Made by a program: the position numbers and the translations under genes | From: Methanomicrobiales archaeon | GTDB lineage: Archaea > Halobacteriota > Methanomicrobia > Methanomicrobiales > JACTUA01 | Direction of reading: 5' to 3' | DNA: 64,000 nt | Assembly (NCBI GenBank): GCA_015660865.1 | Contig: JACTUA010000005.1 | Coordinates: 186,001 to 250,000 of the forward strand | Shown here: in pieces, positions 61,522 to 64,000 of the stretch | How positions within the stretch are numbered: the first letter of the stretch is position 1 | How the letters are laid out: each line of letters begins with the position of its first letter | The notes under the pieces: generated by a model | What the model was told of the DNA's origin: nothing | The model's input: only the letters and a program-made list of their open reading frames with translations | Database searches by the model: none

Positions 61522-61962
61522 ATGCGAACTGGTTTCTCTCATAGAAATGGTCCGGGAAGAGAAAACACCATTTTCCCGTTCCTGGGCGGCCTCGTCCTCG
61601 TGATCGCCATGATCTCCGCCGGTTGCCTTGAGCAGTCCTTTGATGCAGGCAGCAACGGTACGACGGCAGCGGTGGAGCCCGGGGAGACGGTTCACATCTC
61701 CCTCGACGAGACCCCATCGACAGGCTATGTCTGGAACGTGACCCTCACCGGTGACCTCGTGGTCACAAAGACCGAGTTTGGCTCCCTCGGATCCCTCACA
61801 GGTATGCCCGGCGGGGACAGCGGGAGCCGGACCTGGTACCTCACCATCGGAACTTCGCCGGTACAGAAGTTTTCTGCCGTCAAGATGCGGCGAGGGGATA
61901 ATCCGGAAAGAATTGTTGATCGGTTCGACATGACCTTCGTATTAAAAACCGACAAGATGTGA
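61522..61962 (+). CDS. Chagasin-type (I42) cysteine protease inhibitor, lipoprotein
   Basis: A 146-residue predicted lipoprotein. The signal region FLGGLVLVIAMISAGC ends in the lipobox, and the rest matches the chagasin fold: SLDETPSTGYVWNVTL (the loop-forming NPTTGYxW-type motif), then GGDSGSRTWYLTIG and the KFSAVKMRRG loop. Chagasins block papain-like cysteine proteases. ATG 61522 is preferred because AAGGAG lies 6 nt upstream; an in-frame ATG at 61504 overlaps the serpin stop. Close spacing to the serpin gene indicates one operon. Confidence 0.8.
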   Translation: MRTGFSHRNGPGRENTIFPFLGGLVLVIAMISAGCLEQSFDAGSNGTTAAVEPGETVHISLDETPSTGYVWNVTLTGDLVVTKTEFGSLGSLTGMPGGDSGSRTWYLTIGTSPVQKFSAVKMRRGDNPERIVDRFDMTFVLKTDKM

Positions 61963-62043
61963 AATCCATCTACCGCGGGATACTATTTCGTATCCTATCT
62001 GTTTTTGCCCTGAACCGGCTCACTGTACCGCTGGGCTGTTACG

Positions 62044-62547
62044 ATGACCGGACGCATTCTTGTCGCTTATACATCACGGATGGGATCAACAGCCGAGATC
62101 GCACAGGCCATCAGCAGGGAGCTGGACGCAACAGGCCACAGCGTCGCGGTATCTGAGATGAAGGGGATCGATTCTGTCGAGGGTTATCGTGCAGTTGTGA
62201 TCGGCACGCCGGTCTACTTGGCAGCTATCGAGAAGGAAGTGGCGCATTTCGTTACCCGGCACAGGGACGGCCTTTCCAGGATCCCGGTGGCCGCGTTTGC
62301 CGTCGGGATCGCGCCTGTGGACCATCGGGTCGGATCCGTCGAGGATGTGCTGGAGAAACTCAGGGCGTCACTTGATCCGGTGAAACCGGTTGCGGTGATC
62401 ATGTTCGCCGGCCGGCTCGAACTGACACGGATGTCCTTTGTCCAGAAGACGATGACCGGGCTCATGAAGGTCCTCACCGGTGATTTCCGCGACTGGGACG
62501 CGATCAGGGCATGGGCACGGGAACTCCCGGCGCTTCTGAAGGCCTGA
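62044..62547 (+). CDS. Flavodoxin-domain protein
   Basis: A 167-residue FMN-binding flavodoxin-like protein. RILVAYTSRMGSTAEIAQAI is the phosphate-binding loop, and VIGTPVYLAAIEKEV and MFAGRLELTRM follow as in the HemG/menaquinone-independent protoporphyrinogen oxidase-like flavodoxins of anaerobes. Reaction not assigned. It has no close operon partner. Confidence 0.82.
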   Translation: MTGRILVAYTSRMGSTAEIAQAISRELDATGHSVAVSEMKGIDSVEGYRAVVIGTPVYLAAIEKEVAHFVTRHRDGLSRIPVAAFAVGIAPVDHRVGSVEDVLEKLRASLDPVKPVAVIMFAGRLELTRMSFVQKTMTGLMKVLTGDFRDWDAIRAWARELPALLKA

Positions 62548-62671
62548 GCGTGGCTGCCTGGAATGGGTACGGTCCATCTTTCGAGCATTTTTCCTATCCC
62601 CCGTACACACCACCGTTTACTCGCGGTAGCAGGATGTGGGCCCGGATGCTTCCTGATCTGTTCACCATAGT

Positions 62672-62680
62672 GATAAATAG
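62672..62680 (+). promoter_or_regulatory. TATA box for the small membrane protein gene
   Basis: GATAAATAG is 22-30 nt upstream of the ATG at 62702, as for a leaderless transcript. Confidence 0.5.
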
Positions 62681-62701
62681 TCATTTAGCGACATTATCGC
62701 A

Positions 62702-62986
62702 ATGAAAGCGGCAAATAAAGCCATGGTGGGGATCGTTGCCGGGATCTGCATGATGGGACTGATCTTCGTCCTCAAGAACGTGCTTTCCATATCTGCAGAC
62801 GTCCTGTCGAGGGATATGATCGTCTATGTCATCGTCTACTTCGGCTTCATAACCGCGGTCAACTTCACCGAGGAAGTGCCGGCAGGACAGGATGCTCCCA
62901 GAAAAGCCTCTGACAACCCGTGGATATGGAGCGCAATCGCCGTGGTTATGACATTCGCCATCATCGCGGTGTATGCGTTCAGATGA
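62702..62986 (+). CDS. Small membrane protein of unknown function
   Basis: A 94-residue protein with three hydrophobic segments (about 8-24, 37-54 and 74-92) and a short charged loop (EEVPAGQDAPRKASDNP). The last segment is followed by Arg and the stop. A TATA box directly upstream supports it as a real gene. No family recognised. Confidence 0.55.
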   Translation: MKAANKAMVGIVAGICMMGLIFVLKNVLSISADVLSRDMIVYVIVYFGFITAVNFTEEVPAGQDAPRKASDNPWIWSAIAVVMTFAIIAVYAFR

Positions 62987-63004
62987 GGGGATACTCCAAT
63001 CCCC
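62987..63004 (+). terminator. Hairpin after the small membrane gene
   Basis: GGGGAT-ACTCCA-ATCCCC, a perfect 6-bp stem, starts immediately after the stop codon. There is no strong T-run behind it, so termination is only likely. The rest of 62987-63206 holds a TATA-like CATTTAAGAG near 63173 for the next gene. Confidence 0.4.
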
Positions 63005-63206
63005 AGCCGTTTCTTCGATCCACCCAATCCGTGGTTGGAGTGAACCGCTCCGGGTGCCCTGTTCCGGAACATGGGGAGCGCCGGAATGATCAGTCCCCAC
63101 CTGATTCCCTGGAGAAACCGATCGGAAGAACCGGGATCTGAGAAAACAACAGAGAATTCCCGTGGAAAGAAATCATTTAAGAGATGACAAGCGATGGATT
63201 ACTCAT

Positions 63207-64000
63207 ATGAATACAAGTCCTGAAATCGCGATCGGGGCCCAGAAAAAATTAGCCGTCTTAATCGATGCCGATAATGCGCAGCCGGGTATCATCGGCGGCC
63301 TCCTTGACGAGATCGCCACGTATGGTATCGCGAGCGTGAAACGGATCTACGGGAACTGGACATCCCCCAACCTCCAGCCATGGAAGGAGATCCTGCTCAA
63401 TTTCTCCATCCAGCCGATGCAGCAGTTCAACTACACCACGGGGAAGAATGCGACCGATTCCGCCCTGATCATCGATGCGATGGACCTCCTCTACACAGGG
63501 AAATTCGACGGGTTCTGCATCATATCGAGCGACAGCGACTTCACCCGCCTTGCGTCGAGGATACGGGAATCGGGCCTGACCGTCTACGGCTTCGGCGAGA
63601 AGAAGACCCCGAAGCCCTTCGTCCAGGCCTGCGACAAATTCATCTATACCGAGATCCTGAGGAAGGCCGAGGCAAATACCGAACAGAAGGCCGGGACCCC
63701 GGCTGTCGCGAGACCCACGGAGACGCCCAAGCAACTACGGGAGGACAAGGGCCTGATCAACCTCCTCAAGTCAGCGGTGGACGGCTGCTCGGATGAGGAC
63801 GGGTGGGCGTACCTCGCCGATGTCGGGAACAATATCCTCAACAAGAAACCGGACTTCGACCCCCGGAACTACGGGTACAAGAAGCTGAAGGACCTCGTCG
63901 AGGAGACCAAGCTCTTCGATATCCACGAGTCCTCCATCGGGGACTCCCCGGCAAAGACCATCCAGATCCGGTACAAGAAAGCCGGGCGGAGGAAAGGTTA
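63207..64000 (+). CDS. NYN-domain ribonuclease-like protein with C-terminal LOTUS/OST-HTH-like domain, runs to window end
   Basis: A PIN-like NYN (LabA/DUF88) protein, 264 codons visible. Acidic metal-site residues are in KLAVLIDADNAQPG near 14-27, NATDSALIIDAMDLLYTGKF and IISSDSDFTRLASRIRESG. After a linker, residues about 170-260 (LINLLKSAVDGCSDEDGWAY, NYGYKKLKDLVEETKLFDI) look like an OST-HTH/LOTUS RNA-binding domain. The window ends with TA after an AGRRKG tail, so a stop is probably formed by the next base. A role in RNA cleavage is inferred from the fold. Confidence 0.85.
   Translation, partial: MNTSPEIAIGAQKKLAVLIDADNAQPGIIGGLLDEIATYGIASVKRIYGNWTSPNLQPWKEILLNFSIQPMQQFNYTTGKNATDSALIIDAMDLLYTGKFDGFCIISSDSDFTRLASRIRESGLTVYGFGEKKTPKPFVQACDKFIYTEILRKAEANTEQKAGTPAVARPTETPKQLREDKGLINLLKSAVDGCSDEDGWAYLADVGNNILNKKPDFDPRNYGYKKLKDLVEETKLFDIHESSIGDSPAKTIQIRYKKAGRRKG

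Overview
The window reads as a piece of a GC-rich methanogen chromosome, most likely of the order Methanomicrobiales. The evidence is the McrA-glycine thioamidation pair YcaO/TfuA, methanogenesis marker protein 8, archaeal bifunctional FBP aldolase/phosphatase, a Cdc48/VAT unfoldase, archaeal RecJ, tRNA-dependent cysteine synthesis (SepCysS) and TATA-box promoters placed close to start codons. The order-level assignment is inference; nothing here names a species.

Region by region. 1-4.5 kb: FBP aldolase/phosphatase (cut by the window edge), small heat-shock protein and Cdc48. 4.6-12.5 kb: a hypoxanthine-type DNA glycosylase, ThiC, then an overlapping operon (NrdG-like activase apparently starting with CTG, a P-loop kinase-like protein, a TIM-barrel isomerase-like protein, RNase Z), followed by RecJ and small archaeal proteins. 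12.5-22.1 kb: membrane and lipoproteins of unknown role, an MglA-like GTPase, adenine deaminase, a thioredoxin-CcdA fusion, a DUF1624 membrane protein, methanogenesis marker 8, a SemiSWEET and a DUF362 ferredoxin protein. 22.2-25.9 kb: an AT-rich insertion with a Clp-fold serine protease, a tiny basic ORF, a rhomboid-like protease and an overlapping two-gene DUF488 module. 25.9-33.4 kb: a broken cation/proton antiporter, metallo-hydrolase, redox proteins (double rubredoxin, glutaredoxin, ferredoxin-thioredoxin reductase fused to rubredoxin), a seven-repeat protein, a YgiQ radical SAM protein and a YedK/HMCES protein.

33.5-56.1 kb is the most striking part: a continuous sulfur-trafficking island. 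It holds a seven-gene operon nifS-nifU-hesA-moaD-moaE-ycaO-tfuA; divergently, a four-cysteine helix-turn-helix regulator with LarE, a SufS-type desulfurase and FdhD; a tRNA-thiolation pair (TtuA-like ATPase and TtuB-like carrier) with a radical SAM protein; ThiN and an AIR-synthase relative; and an operon of tRNA-Cys, SepCysS, MetY, MetX, a free ThrRS editing domain and ThiI. NadA and an 880-residue fusion of a PAPS-reductase-like domain to a catalytically degenerate cysteine desulfurase follow. A 14-bp palindrome, TTCACAATTGTGAA, occurs exactly three times, plus once with one mismatch, and always lies in the divergent promoters of this island. This suggests an undescribed sulfur/Fe-S regulon whose regulator may be the four-cysteine protein encoded beside the first site.

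56.3-64 kb: a molybdopterin oxidoreductase lipoprotein with a small membrane partner, RDD and cysteine-rich membrane proteins, paired lipoprotein protease inhibitors (serpin and chagasin type), a flavodoxin-like protein and a NYN-domain protein that reaches the window end.
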